Assembly: GCA_963576475.1 (NCBI GenBank)
Contig: OY754978.1
Span: 5,479,929-5,543,928, forward strand
From: Molanna angustata
Lineage: Eukaryota; Arthropoda; Insecta; Trichoptera; Molannidae
Direction of reading: 5' to 3'
DNA length: 64,000 bases
The notes beneath the pieces were generated by a model. It was not told the DNA's origin and ran no database searches. It saw nothing but the letters and a program-made list of their open reading frames with translations. The position numbers and the translations under genes were made by a program. Positions 35,225 to 47,045 of the stretch are shown piece by piece. Every line of letters starts with the position of its first letter. The first letter of the stretch is position 1.

Positions 35225-35467
35225 ACATCCAACAGTGTAGAGATGACTGAGAAGATCAAAAAGAAGATTTTTTCTGGATGTGAAATTTGAAAAAAAAAAC
35301 ATTAAAATATGTTTTTAGATCTCGATAATAGCGCCACCTATCGGGTCCAAAACTAACCTATCTTTCAAGTTGGAACCAAAATTAAATATTTACAAAATAT
35401 CAATTATACGGTTGAGTGTTTTCAGATATTAGCATTTACGAGCACCGAGACACGAGATTTTTATATA

Positions 35468-36223
35468 CTAGTTGCATGTAACACATGAGATCTAACTGTC
35501 GATGGCGATTGGCGATAGTATGCATAAATGAAAAATCCATATAAAACTTAAGCTTAAAGATATTTTGTTTTCTATATAAAACATGGTAAAAAAAAATTAA
35601 AATTAAAAATTAAAAAAAAAAAATTGAAATGTACCTACTACTACAGTGTTAATATTTTATATAGCAAATTAAATCATCAAGTTCGATATTTTTAAAATTT
35701 TGGAAATATAGGCAGTTAAACACATAAATTCATCACAAACAATATTTTTCTTAATAAAATGTTTCTGAAACTATGGATTTAAAAAAAATGATATTTTGTA
35801 TTTGTCTATATTGATACCAATTTTCAGGGTTCTAGCTTATATGGTTTTTGAGATATATGGTAAGAAAATAAAAACTCAAAAGTTGATAAACCCTGACTGA
35901 AACAAAAATTCTAAATTCTAAAATTTTTATCAGCCTATAATTATCTATACCTATATTCTGAAAATTTGGGCTCTGTGAATTGAGCGAATCAGAAGTTATA
36001 AGGGGGGAGGGGACAGACACACTAAATTTTCTACTCCGAATTCTAAGTAAATCCATATAAAGAACATATATGCTGCGAAGCCTCGAAGTTGGTGTTTTTT
36101 GTCTCCAAAGTTGGAAAATCCGTGAAAAATATAGACCCTGCATACAAATCTCTCGTATCCTGGCTTAATACTTTGTCGATATGTTAAGAGAACAAAGTTC
36201 TCTTGAATAAATCGGCACTTGGA
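35468..36223 (-). mobile_element. HLE-A copy 2, inverted
   Basis: The - strand runs from TCCAAGTGCCGATTTATTCA (36223) to CATGCAACTAG (35468), followed by T. It is diverged and about 270 bp shorter than copies 1 and 3, and lies 590 bp from copy 3 in opposite orientation. Confidence 0.7.
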
Positions 36224-36813
36224 TTATTTATACTTCTGGTTACCTACATACAATCCATTTCCTACTACTCGTATACCTGTAAAATATCAAGGATGAATAA
36301 ATTAGATCCTCCAAAGGTATATGCATAAATATAATCCAGGTCGTCCTGATGTGGTCTCCACAAACGCCATCATAATAATACATACCCAACATCCGTGAAG
36401 ACCAACATGTAGGGAGTTGAGGGTTGATTCAGAATCGCGACATCGAGTTTTACTATCCCATTCCAATGGGAGCACTCTACCGGCATAATATATTCATAGA
36501 CCCAAAAGGTTTTTGATATTTATCATTATAATTATTATTGTCGTTACATATTTAATAAATCCTCATTACATAACCAAAATAAATAGTTGCTTCATGTGCG
36601 AGCGGAAAATATACCCTATTACACCCTATTCTTTAACGTCATTCGTCTGTCTATGTATTTTCAAGTAACCATTTTTGACTTGTTTCGGAAGACAATTTAA
36701 TACAATTTTTTTTTTTTTTTCAATAGGTACTGTCCCAAAAAAGTTAAAAACTTGTGCTTGGGACAGGAGCAAATAACATATCTACATTTAACATATTACA
36801 TACATTTTACTTA

Positions 36814-37830
36814 TCCAACTGTCGATTTGTTCAGGAGAACTTTGTTCTCTTAACATATCGACAATGTATCAAGCCAGAATACGCGAGAATTGTATGGAGA
36901 GGTCTACTTTTTTCACGGCTTTTCCAACTTTGATGTCAAAAAACACCAACTTAGAGGCTTCGCAGCATATATGTTCCGTACACGGATTTACTCAGAATTC
37001 GGAGTAGAACATTTCGTGTGTCTGTGTGTGTGTGTGTCTGTGTGTCTGTGTGTCTGTGTGTGTGTCCGTCCCCCCCTTATAACTTTTTATCCGCTCAATT
37101 TACAGAGCCTAAAATTTCAGAATATATAAACAGTTACAGGCCTACAAAACTTTTATACTCGGAATTTTGAATTTTTGTTTCAGTCAGGGGTTATCAACTT
37201 TTGAATTTTTATTTTATTTTTCCATATATCTCAGAAACCATAAACGCTAGAACGCTGAAAATTGGTACAAACATAGACAAATACAAAATCTCAAATTAGT
37301 TTTTTCAAAAAAATTCCAGGGTTTCTCAAACATTTTTTATTAAGAAAAATATTTTTTTATGATAAATTTATGAGTTTAACTGCCTATATTTCCAAAACTT
37401 TTACAATTATCGAAAAAAGCCGAAACACCCCAACTAGATAATTTAATTTTCTATAAAAAATATTACAATTGTAGTAGAAGATCTCAATTTTTTTTTAACA
37501 ATTTTTTTAAAATTGAATTTAGTGACGACATCGCTTCATACATTTTGTATGGCAGTCGCCTATACACAATATGTAAGAAGACTTAATAGTTTGATACTTC
37601 ATCTCCAAACATACATACATACCATCATGCTATTTGCATATTCTGGGTAGGAAAAAGGATCTTCCTCCATACTATCCTATCTTGACATACATACCTACAT
37701 ATGTTGTATAGAAAACAAAATATCTGAAAATATTCAATAATTTGTGTCTATGGGTTTATAGTTTGCATATTCTTCAACTATACATACTATCGCTATCGAC
37801 AGTTGGATCTCATGTGTTACATGCAACTAG
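36814..37830 (+). mobile_element. HLE-A copy 3
   Basis: Starts TCCAACTGTCGATTTGTTCA and ends ATCGACAGTTGG, hairpin, CATGCAACTAG, then T. It is nearly identical to 1405-2424, with a longer (TG)n/TGTC tract at 37017-37070. No coding capacity. Confidence 0.75.
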
Positions 37831-37984
37831 TAATAATAGAATCATTTAATAAATTGTAAATCAAGTTCAACTTACAGCTAATACATACAGATGATTAAAG
37901 TTTATTTTTGTTTTTTTAGTGAATATAGAATAAAAATGAATATAGACATGAATATGAATATAGACCTGTCCTAACATCGACCTG

Positions 37985-38760
37985 TCAATCTAATATATAA
38001 AAATCTCGTGTCACAGTGTTTGTTATCGAACTCAACTCAACTCTGTTACTCAACAACCAAATAGGTAGTCCGTATCTCTTAGGACAAATCCCATTCAACT
38101 GCCCCGCCAGACAAAACCGCCAGAACCTCCTCTTTTACACTAAATACTCAAGAACAAACTATGCAAACAACACTTTTATTAACCGCAGCTGCAATATGTA
38201 CAATAACCTTAATCATAAGCCAGATATTTTTAACAATAGCCTACAATCATTAAAAAAACAACTATCATCAATATTATAATGAATACTTTATGTACCAAAT
38301 TGTATAATTTTTGGTATGTCCAATACTATATTAATATGACAACTAACCCTTTCCTCCTCTCCTACCTTTCTTCATGTCCCACCCTCGCTTCATAAAATAC
38401 ACACACACACACATACACACACATCACAATTGTACACTTACACCACACTTTTGTCTTTGACTTTGTACTGAATTGTCTTTATTATGTATTTTAATCTGTG
38501 GAACAATGTAATTGGCTTACTTTCCTGATTATTATTTTTATTATTAATGTAAAATATGTAACAGCTGTTTTGTTTCCCAAAATAAAATAAATAAATAAAT
38601 GAATAAAACTCCTCTGAAACAGCTTGACCGATTTTTATGATTTTTTTTTGTATATGTTTGGTAGGTATGATAATAGCTCATAGGCTATTTTTAATACCCC
38701 TAGGTAATAAGGTTGGCCCTCTCTAGATTATTTTTTTTGACAGGTTAGAATTTATCACTT
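37985..38760 (+). mobile_element. Helitron-like fragment split by a LINE
   Basis: TAATATATAAAAATCTCGTG and TCACAGTGTTTGTTATCGAA (37990-38033) resume after the LINE as CTCCTCTGAAACAGCTTGAC and CGATTTTTATGATTTTTT up to about 38740. This pair of blocks is a familiar insect repeat that I recall from Helitron ends. The class assignment is from memory and unproven. It ends within about 50 bp of the Trpm exon at 38788. Confidence 0.45.
38034..38604 (+). mobile_element. Jockey-like LINE C-terminus and 3' end
   Basis: Open frame to 38279: IPFNCPARQNRQNLLFYTKY, SRTNYANNTFINRSCNMYNN, then DIFNNSLQSLKKQLSSIL. This 'R...F......RTNY..N....R....YN.L' ending is typical of Jockey-clade ORF2. The tail is AATAAAATAAATAAATAAAT. 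It interrupts the Helitron-like repeat with an AACTC-like junction on both sides. Confidence 0.75.
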
Positions 38761-38787
38761 AATGTTTTTTCTTGTATTATCTTCCAG

Positions 38788-38947
38788 GTGTGACTCGTCA
38801 GGTGGGCGATGCTCTACTTCTGGAACGTTCTCAACGCGCTGGTCGCGTAGTCAGCATCGGAGTTGCTCCCTGGGGTATTGTGGAGAACAACCATGAGCTG
38901 TTGGGACACAATAGAGATGTGCCTTACCACTCCATTGCTTCACCAAG
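38788..38947 (+). CDS. Trpm: TRPM cation channel, coding exon 2 of 5 visible
   Basis: 160-nt exon after acceptor TTATTATCTTCCAG and before donor GTATGA. The split glycine codon (G|GT) joins the previous exon to read GGTNTG-VTRQVGDALLLERS, then VVSIGVAPWGIVENNHELLG and VPYHSIASP-R; it ends in phase 2. The 'GV.RQVGDAL' and 'IGIAPWG.(I/V)EN' blocks are diagnostic for TRPM. The upstream intron is 12,730 bp and the downstream one 13,154 bp, both mostly transposon remnants. A Helitron-like fragment reaches to within tens of bases of the acceptor. Confidence 0.95.
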
Positions 38948-38994
38948 GTATGAATTAATTCATTTTATGTCAATCAGGCTTCTTTAAGAGTTTT

Positions 38995-39205
38995 CTTTTT
39001 TTTATTTTGTTGAAGAATGATAACAGTATATCAAGAGGAGGAGGAAAAGGGATAACCCTGATTGTGAGTGTAGAGCCGAGCAGACAATAAGACATATAGT
39101 GCAGGACTGCCGCCTCAAAAAAATCAATGGTGATCTCCAGGACATCCATAGGGCGACCCCAGAGGCGGTTGAATGGCTGGCGGGGCTGGTGCCAAGGATT
39201 TAACC
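38995..39205 (+). mobile_element. LINE ORF2 C-terminus fragment
   Basis: Reads DCECRAEQTIRHIVQDCRLK, then HRATPEAVEWLAGLVPRI, stop. The 'C.C.A.QT..HI...C' finger and 'A..WL..L' ending match insect RNase-H-type LINEs. It sits 50 bp after Trpm exon 2. Confidence 0.75.
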
Positions 39206-39354
39206 TACTTTTGTTATGCAACCCACACACGGGCGAAGAAGTTTTACACCGGATTGAGAAGAAGGTCAAACGAAAACTAATCTATCTAAGAGGACACATA
39301 ACGCTAAATCCAGTGACTGATAAAATTATATTTTAAAACTACCAAATGCACTAT

Positions 39355-39900
39355 CCGTCTTACTTATAAACGTAAACTATCTATAGTGCCTGGTAATAGA
39401 GCGTAATTAACGAAAAAGTTTACTTATAAACCGTAACAATCTATATTACACCATTATTTATTAGACTTCAAGTTAGGACAGGTCGAGAGGTTGTTTAACG
39501 CGCTTGACTAACGCGTCATACCAAATATTTCAAAATGGCGAATCTTTCACATATGTTCCGACGCATATTTGAGATTGACAGAAAATTTTAATACTTATAA
39601 CGATTTTCTTTGTTATTTTTCGTCGCAATCGTGTTTAAATTGACTCAACGCTGCACAACGCGGTGTTTGTTTTAATTTTTCGATGTCAGCTATCCAAAAA
39701 TTACATGCATTTTTCTATTTCTTGACATATGTGAAGCCAATGCGGCCATATGAAAAAAATAAATGAGTGTATTCGTAAACAATTTAGTGAACTAGTAAGT
39801 CATATCTTAGTAAACTTTTTTAAGTAAGATTTTTTAATACAGATCTTAACTATTTTAGTCGTACTTATCTATTTGCTCGTTTAGTATCTAAGCTATTAAC
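39355..39900 (+). repeat. REP-E, uninterrupted copy
   Basis: Inverse of the copy split by the Jockey-like LINE at 27032-28835. Serves as the empty site. No coding capacity or clear terminal repeats. Confidence 0.75.
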
Positions 39901-41212
39901 AAAATATATATTAAGTTAGACCATTAGAATTTACGTGCTAGTAAGGGTAACTCGCGTGCGTTAATTTTTCATAAAATATACTAATGGATTACTCCGTACA
40001 AAAAGTGAGTCATGGAATATCGCGCGTTTGACGTTTTGCTTGGCAACCTATTGCAGTTTTCCACACATTTCAACACATCCTAGATAACAGTTAAATCTTA
40101 ATAAACAAATTGTTTTTTTCGACAAATAAATCCGAAAACAATTCACATTAGTCGTTATTCTCTATAGAAAAACTATGTGTTCTGCCAACCAAAACGTCAA
40201 AAATCCCGTGGAAAAATGCCTCACTTCGATGCATACAAAATTTTCTAAATCTAGTATATTATAATAAAAATCTATGGCGTTAATAAAGGGTTTATACGTG
40301 ATTCAATTTGTTGATTTTTTTCATTTTAAAAACAAATACTAGAAACGAAAAAATATCGGTAATTCACTTTAATTTTATGCACTTTTTAAGCACAAACAAA
40401 ATTACTTCTCTACAACATATATGTATATGTAGTTATGGAGTAATTCATAAAATATCTATAATTAGGATATTCTTAAAAAAATATGGGGATTTTATGCTGC
40501 ATTTAATAATTGTGTGACTAACATTCACTAGCAAAAAGGTTCAAGATTTAATCATATTTACCGTCAATTTAACCGTCCTACCTACCAATACAATGACATT
40601 CTGCCTGCATTGCACGGGTAGTGCTGACTTGTCGCGTCTGAATAGTTGACAATTTAATGTATTATTATAGGACCCTACTGACACTGACGTACATATTTTG
40701 TAGAAATTGATCTTTGATAAATTGTTTATTTTTATTCCTTAAAATATGATGCGCCAAAATCTATTTTTTTTTGTTTCAGTTCAATTTTTCCTTCTTCTTT
40801 GTTTTTGCTTTATCTTTTTAGTTCAACTTTTGTTTTCTTTTTGTTCTCCTACATATGTATATGTGTATTTTAAACTTTCTTTTTAACTGTGCAAAGTAAT
40901 GTCTTTTTTGTTATAATATGAATGGTCAGGAGACGTTGATTGTACCTACCATACTATGCACAATAGCCATGAGGGAGATACCTGTTATTGGAGCACTGGA
41001 GATTCTTATGTTTTTGTATCATGATTTCTTTGTTGTGTTGTTTAGTGTTCTGTTGGTGTCTCTGTATATTAAATAAATAAATAAATATTTGAGAAATTTG
41101 ATTTTAAAAATATAGTGTTTAGGATTTATGCTCTCATAAAATTATATCTTAGAAAAAATATACCATGAATATGCTTTTCTCAAAATAAATTGGAAAATCG
41201 GATTACTTGAAG
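39901..41212. other. Intronic DNA, no gene recognised
   Basis: AT-rich; an ATTAAATAAATAAATAAATA tail at 41068-41087 marks the 3' end of a + strand LINE whose body is not recognisable. Confidence 0.4.
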
Positions 41213-41330
41213 ACTTACGTTTGACCTGTCATCGGCTGGATTGAGTCATCATTTAATTCGCTTGCGTAACTTTCCCAAATTGTTTTTCGTTAAGGTCGCT
41301 TATAAATCCTTGTTTTAGAAGATGTGTAAA
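41213..41330 (-). repeat. REP-D fragment
   Basis: GACCTGTCATCGGCTGGATT and CGCTTGCGTAACTTTCCCAA match the reverse complement of the core of 6431-6805. Confidence 0.6.
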
Positions 41331-41564
41331 AACAATGGAAAGATATTTTTTTATTTCATTACCAATTGTGCGTTAACGGCAGAAAAAAAAACAAATTGAT
41401 ACTTCTCACTACCAAGTCACTTCAAACAGTATTCAAATTTTGTATAGAAATTTTTCAATATTTTCATGAAATGAGTTTGTTAAATCATTTTTTATTTAAA
41501 TATTTTCAAATATTTTTTTAATTGCATATACGCAAACATTGGATTTTTTTCCCTTTCGGGAGTC

Positions 41565-41960
41565 AAATGATATTTTTATTGACAAACTTTTTAACATCTC
41601 AATAGATACGAAGTTGGGATATCGTAAAAGAACCAGGAACTCGAGGCACCTACAGGGTTTACGACGTGTCATCGGCTGGTTTATATGATCACTTTATGCG
41701 CTTGCGTAACGTTCACCAATTATGCCTTCTTATTGAGTTCCCTTATCAATGTAATTTTTGAAAGTTCTATATATTTGAATAATGTGTAACAATTCACCTG
41801 AAAATAAGGAATTATACTATTGCCATTTATGAAGTAACGGAAAAGCCTTTTTTGTAACGCCATCTATTGAGAAATTAGTTCATTTGTAAACAATGATAGC
41901 AACAGTCCTTATAAATGAGATGACGGTGTCTCGGGCAGATTGTCACCCCTGAACTGCGCC
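41565..41960 (-). repeat. REP-D copy
   Basis: GAACCAGGAACTCGAGGCAC, CTACAGGGTTTACGAC, GCGCTTGCGTAACGTTCACC and ATGACGGTGTCTCGGGC run as the reverse complement of 61540-61900 and 55487-55900. Confidence 0.7.
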
Positions 41961-42127
41961 AGAAATATTATTTCATTTTTGGCTTGTTTACCTACTTATA
42001 CCAATGTGTATGTACATACATAAAAATTTAAATATTTCATTATGAAAACATTATGATTATTCTTCAATGCCATTTAAATTATTTAGTGATGGGTTTTTTA
42101 GCAATTTAAAATAAAAATAAATTAGCT

Positions 42128-42412
42128 GTGAGGCACCGGCTTAGAATAGTGCTTCCACTCTTTTCTATTATTGTTTTCGAGTGTCCCGTAAGAGCCGGGT
42201 AATCGAATATACAACAGGCAACAATAACATCTCACATAGTTCAGCAATGAGGTTCACCACCCATTCTGAATATAGTGCCTTTTTAAGTGAGACGAGACTG
42301 GTGTGTGGGTATACACAGATATCTTGTGCTCCCTTTTATAAGGCAATGCACACCCGCACACCTTTCGCTGGTTACCCCACATTGTGGTATATGCCGTGAT
42401 GGTATGAATGAA
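42128..42412 (+). mobile_element. MITE-C copy
   Basis: GAGGCACCGGCTTAGAATAG through GAGCCGGGTAATCGAATATA, GAGGTTCACCACCCATTCTG, GCACACCCGCACACC and ATGCCGTGATGGTATGAATG. The right terminal inverted repeat seen at 60366-60462 is absent; HLE-B sequence follows directly. Confidence 0.8.
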
Positions 42413-42419
42413 TGAAAAA

Positions 42420-42895
42420 AAAAAAACAAGTTTCTTGAGCTTAGAGTCACTTTGAAATATTTTACAATTAAAAAAAATGGATATCCTTCTAAATCTAAAT
42501 GGGCTTTACTTATTATTTGAAATATGAGTTTAATCCGATGCTAAGTCAGTTTCGGCCATACAAAAAACTGGGTAAGTATCGGCTTAAACACAAATTGCAA
42601 ATAGTAAGTAAGGCCCATTGAGTCTAAGCGAGTATTAGATATACAAAATTTCAAAATTTTAACAGAATCGAATGAGTTCTTTAGTCTATAATCAATTAAG
42701 TAGAATAAACACGTCGTACATAGTATGTACATAGCTTATACTACACAACACACAAACACAGATACACTGTGATGAAACATTCTGAATAAAATCTCAGCAT
42801 GATACTTGTTAATAATCTGCAATAAAAAATAACCTTAAAAATTGCGACTTAATAACTCCCCACTATATCCTCTTGGATTAATGACGAGTAACACG
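42420..42895 (-). mobile_element. HLE-B copy, diverged
   Basis: TTAGTCTATAATCAATTAAG, AGATACACTGTGATGAAAC and AACTCCCCACTATATCC correspond to the reverse complement of 10193-10740; the far end ATGACGAGTAAC is a mutated GTAGTGAGGAGT. A further fragment lies at 41400-41495. Confidence 0.6.
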
Positions 42896-43379
42896 CTTCT
42901 CTTAACCTACATTAAAAAGGTTAAAATGGGTGTCATGGTGAAACGCTAAGTGGTGTTCTGTTAACTTTGTGATATGTCGGTAAGGGGAGAGCGACGCACA
43001 GGAATGTTTCGTTATAATAATTTTGTTTATTTTTTGTTTGAAGTATTATTATGTCTGTTCATGGCCGTGTTATTGGCATGTTTTAGAATGTTTACACGTT
43101 CCCGCCAAAAATATTTGCACGCTTACAAAAATGTTAGCACGTAGCAGCCAGACGAAGGGTAGTATGATAAATATAATATGCGAAGTGACAGTTTTTTTGT
43201 AGCTACATAAGTGTCATCTTATATTAGGAACCGAAATTTTATACGTGTTTTGTTGAAAAATTAATACTCAAATAATTGCGATTATACGATCGTTCCATTT
43301 ATCTATTAATTATTATGATTTTGCTACACGTTACAGAAATTAAAATATATATATTATTTATTTAGATTTAATTGCGACT
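42896..43379. other. Intronic DNA, no gene recognised
   Basis: No coding sequence, tandem repeat or palindrome recognised. Confidence 0.4.
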
Positions 43380-43395
43380 CAGATCCACTTTCCGC

Positions 43396-43923
43396 TCATG
43401 TACACACACGCCCACATCTCGCTTTCCACTTCTCTCTATCCTGTGCAGCCCTTTTCAGCTCAACATATGTGGCGCAGTTCATGTCCTCGCACACCTGGGC
43501 CAAATATTCCCGTCGGGGGCGCCCCCTGTGGTTTGTCCCCTCAACCATTCCCTCCATTAGGTCATGTAGGAGTCCCTCGTGGCGCAAGATGTGCCCAATC
43601 CAGCGAGCACGTCTCTCGGAGATGGTATTGAGTAGGTGTCTGCCTTCTTCAACTCTGTTGAGAACCTCGGCATTCGTGATGTGGTCCCTCCAGGAAATTC
43701 CCAGTATTCTTCTGTAACACCACATCTCGAAAGCCTCAAGTCTACTTCTGTCTCTTTCGGTAAGACACCATGTCTCACAGCCATACAACAGTATGCTCCA
43801 CACATATGTTTTTGTGAGTCTCTTACGGAGCTTCAAGTCTAGGTTGTTTGACTCAAGGATCTTCGACTTCGAACATACCACTTCCATAACTAAAACCATT
43901 AAAAGATAATCAAAAATCAACAA
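43396..43923 (-). mobile_element. LINE RT C-terminus, open frame of 175 codons
   Basis: Reads VWSILLYGCETWCLTERDRS, RLEAFEMWCYRRILGISWRD, HITNAEVLNRVEEGRHLLNT, RRARWIGHILRHEGL, NHRGRPRREYLAQVCEDMNC, DREKWKARC. This is the conserved region after the RT domain of R2/RTE-like insect LINEs. The frame is open throughout and relatively GC-rich, so the insertion is fairly young. The RT catalytic part is missing. Confidence 0.88.
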
Positions 43924-44639
43924 TCACTTCTCATTTACAATATCCAAAAATTACCAACATACACATCCTACTGGGGTCATGTCGCTTTTTTCTTAAATAA
44001 AGCCTTTATAGCGCGATTCATTTTTCTACACTCCTCGATTTTTCTTATTTCTAGTGGGAGCTCATTAAAATACTTTTCACCCAAAAATGCTTTTTGTTTG
44101 GAGATATACGTACCTGGAGATATACGTATTTTAATATATCATGTTTTCAGTCAGTAGCTTTTGCATTATATGTTCTTTTTAAAACTTCATTCCTATTAAG
44201 TATGATAGAGATGATTTAAAGAATATCGGATTCATTTTATTTTGCGATGAGTGGCACAACTCTAGGTACCTACTTATTTAATATATCTCTCTCTGGATAC
44301 ATCTGCACCAAATAACGTTTTGTACCTTTCCAATCACCTCCGTTGAAAGTTTTTCCATCTCCCACCGCAAGATTGGAAATGCATATTTAATTCTCGAAAG
44401 TTCCGCAAATTCCTTATTGACCATCCAACTAAACTTTATCCTGCAACGTTCAATTTGTATTTTATATTCTGCAGTTGGTTTTCGTTGACCATTGCGAATT
44501 TAAACCATGGAGTGGTACTCTCCAACTTATTTTCTCAGTTTGCGAGCCATTTTCTTTATAATGACTTTTATTTCTTTTTTTTTTTCTTTTTTGATATTTC
44601 ATTAGAGATGACACGGAATGCATATTTATAGGGGAGCCG

Positions 44640-45235
44640 ATACCTGCCGAATCATCACAGGATGCCTTAAGCGTACTGAAGTCAAGAAACTATATCATCT
44701 TGCGGGTATTGCTCCACCACACATAAGACGCAATGTTATATGCCGGATGGAAATGCATAAAGCAGAAACCCTTTCTACTCACTCTATATGACCACGCTCC
44801 CCCTGACACAAGACTTAGATCACGCAAAAGTTTCCTGACATCAATGCAGCCACTTCCATCTTACCCTGAGCAGGAAAGGCTCCGTCTATGGCAGCAAGAA
44901 GCCCCCGATAACTTCGTCCACCCTAAGGAGAGTCTTCCCCCGGGCCACAACGTGGAGTGGCGTACGTCGAAGTCACTAAACAGACTGAGGACGGGCGTTG
45001 GGAGAACGTTGGACAACCTGTCTACATGGGGCTTCCTGCAACAGGGAATACCAACGACATGTGACTGTGGAGAGCAGCAGACCACCGCACATCTGTGCAG
45101 CTGCCCCTCAAGTCCAGTCAACTGCAACATGCACGATCTTATGGTGTGCAATGATCGTGCTATTGACGTTGCTAGGCACTGGCAGAAGATTATTTGAGTG
45201 CGTTGCTGACACGATAGAAGAAATGGGGAACCGAT
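44640..45235 (+). mobile_element. LINE ORF2 C-terminus with one frameshift
   Basis: Frame 1 reads CRIITGCLKRTEVKKLYHLA, GIAPPHIRR. The rest continues in another frame: DHAPPDTRLRSRKSFLTSMQ, LPPGHNVEWRTSKSLNRLRT, GVGRTLDNLSTWGF, CDCGEQQTTAHLCSCPSSPV, stop at about 45197. The break lies near 44790. 'W...N.LRTG.GR....L..WG' plus the 'C.CG..QT..HL..C' finger identify an RNase-H-type LINE. Confidence 0.88.
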
Positions 45236-45350
45236 AAATCAAGCACCTACAGGGCTTACGACCTGTAATCGGCTAGTAAACGTAATCACTATAAGCGCTT
45301 GCGCAACGTTCACCTATAATGCAAATTTTGAAAATTCTATATTACATATA
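45228..45350 (-). repeat. REP-D fragment
   Basis: CAAGCACCTACAGGGCTTAC, GACCTGTAATCGGCTAG and AGCGCTTGCGCAACGTTCAC are the reverse of the REP-D core. Confidence 0.6.
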
Positions 45351-46150
45351 TGCTACATACGTACCTACCAGTGGCGGCTGCAAACTAATAAGTTAAGCGG
45401 TTCGGTGGAGCAAAGCAAATACACTCATTTATTTTTTGTAGGAAACCTTTGATCTTTATACTTACGAACACTTGCATATTAAAATCCAAAATTTGGTATT
45501 GTCTGAATCAACTTTCTTTCATTTCCAACATTTGTATGAGATATCTATCATTTAACGAGCCAGTAAGTTCTCTCAATTTCCATAAATTTGTTATAGTATA
45601 TGCGGTGCGCTTGGAATATCGCTCTACGGGTCCGGCATCGTTGCATAATTTCAGGCGTTTATTTAAGTAACGCGATACTCAAAATTTTTGTCTCCATTCT
45701 TGTACTTACGTGACAAGTGATTTGGTATTTTTTAAAGGAACCATGTTTGTTGATACATAATTTTAGAGCTAAAGCGCACCTAAGAAGCGTCTGCCATTGG
45801 TATCTACGTTAGTACGTTTTTTTGTACCTACGTTCCTTGGTACGTACCCATGCCACGATATTGTGGAGCGAGCGCGGGAGTCGGTTAGGAACGGTTACAC
45901 TGTTATAGCGGCATACGCGGGGAAGTGGGGTAGGTACAACTGGATAAAAATTTTCAGTACCTGTGCGGTCTTAAGCAATTCAGTTATCATTTTATTATTT
46001 ATGAAAAATAATTTGTAAATGTAATGTCTCTGTACAAAGATAGTATGTATAATTGTCGCCAAATATCTTTAGCTATTTCACCGAGAAGGGGGATGATTTA
46101 CACATACCTATACAAACCAAGCAAATTACGCAAGTCTGCTTCAAGTTGTT
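45351..46150. other. Intronic DNA, no gene recognised
   Basis: CAGTGGCGGCTGC at about 45368 looks like a hAT-type terminus, but no partner end was found. A GC-rich island at 45840-45940 encodes nothing recognisable. Confidence 0.35.
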
Positions 46151-47045
46151 TTACGATAATTATTTATTTATTTATATATACGCCCTAAATGGGCTTTTTC
46201 ATACACAATTACAAATTATTTTTTTTTTTTTAAAAAAAAATGAATATGTCCTTGTTAAACAAGTACATATACATCTTCCTACGTTCCCTAAAAAAGCAAA
46301 TAAATGCTTGTGCTTAGGTGAACGAAATCGGTCGAGGCAGGATTCGAACTCGCGACCACTGGAATACTAGCCCAGCGCGCTAACCGCTCTGCCACCGACC
46401 CATCTAATATTTAAACATATGTTCATGAACCACGAAGCAAAATACATGCATACATAATTATAAATACGTGCCTTTATATAACAAGAAAAAATATCAAGAA
46501 AAAAATATATATAAATTTACAAAATAGAAGTAAGTTAAGTATAATAAAAATAAAATTAAAGAAAAGCAAGCAAAAGATTTAGCAAAAACAAAAATAAAAA
46601 ATGAAAGGAAAAAAAGAAGAAGAATTTATACAATCTTTAAAAGTCTCTCTTTATACATATTCATATATTGAATAGCAAAATACATCAACAGAGCCAAACT
46701 CATTACTAAGTCTATGTAATCTCAGAAAAGGCGAGTGAATATAATAATTATTACTAGATTTTATGATAAAAAATAGTGAAGCCTGTGTTTGTCGTGTACG
46801 GGTAATCGGAATATTAAATTAAATGAGACACGTTAAATCAAGGACGTCCAACCAGCCATTTAAAATCTTATATAAAATCATCAAATCACTGATTGTCCTT
46901 CTACTAGATAGTGTTTTTAAGTTAAGTGTACACATTAAGGAATTACAATTTATTTGTTCAAGGGGAATCGATAATTTAAAATTGACAAATCTTAAGAATT
47001 TTCGCTGAACTTTTTCTAATTTATATTGGTGAGATTTATTAAAAG
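46150..47045 (-). mobile_element. Jockey-like LINE C-terminus and 3' UTR, carrying a SINE
   Basis: The - strand frame (about 47040-46651) reads YKLEKVQRKFLRFVNFKLSI, SSRRTISDLMILYKILNGWL, DVLDLTCLI-stop-FNIPITRTRQ, HRLSNEFGSVDVF. A single stop interrupts an otherwise open frame. 'E.VQ(R/K)KFLRF' and 'RR...DL..LYKI..G' are Jockey-clade signatures. The tail (TATAAATAAATA) is at about 46160. SINE-1 46231-46405 is inserted in the 3' UTR. Confidence 0.85.
46231..46405 (-). mobile_element. SINE-1 copy, best preserved
   Basis: On the - strand: AGATGGGTCGGTGGCAGAGC, A box TGGCAGAGCGGTTAGCGC, arm GCTGGGCTAGTATTCCAG, B box GAGTTCGAATCCTGCC, then the body GGTGAACGAAATCGG (inverse) and a T/A tail. Intact promoter boxes make this the reference copy. 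Confidence 0.9.

Noticed and set aside
43398..43842. Several + strand frames of 60-80 codons
   Set aside because: Antisense shadows of the LINE ORF2 fragment on the - strand.
44861..45151. 96-codon - strand frame
   Set aside because: Shadow of the + strand LINE tail with the CDCG finger.
45360..45380. hAT-like terminus CAGTGGCGGCTGC
   Set aside because: No matching inverted end or 8-bp duplication found within about 1 kb.
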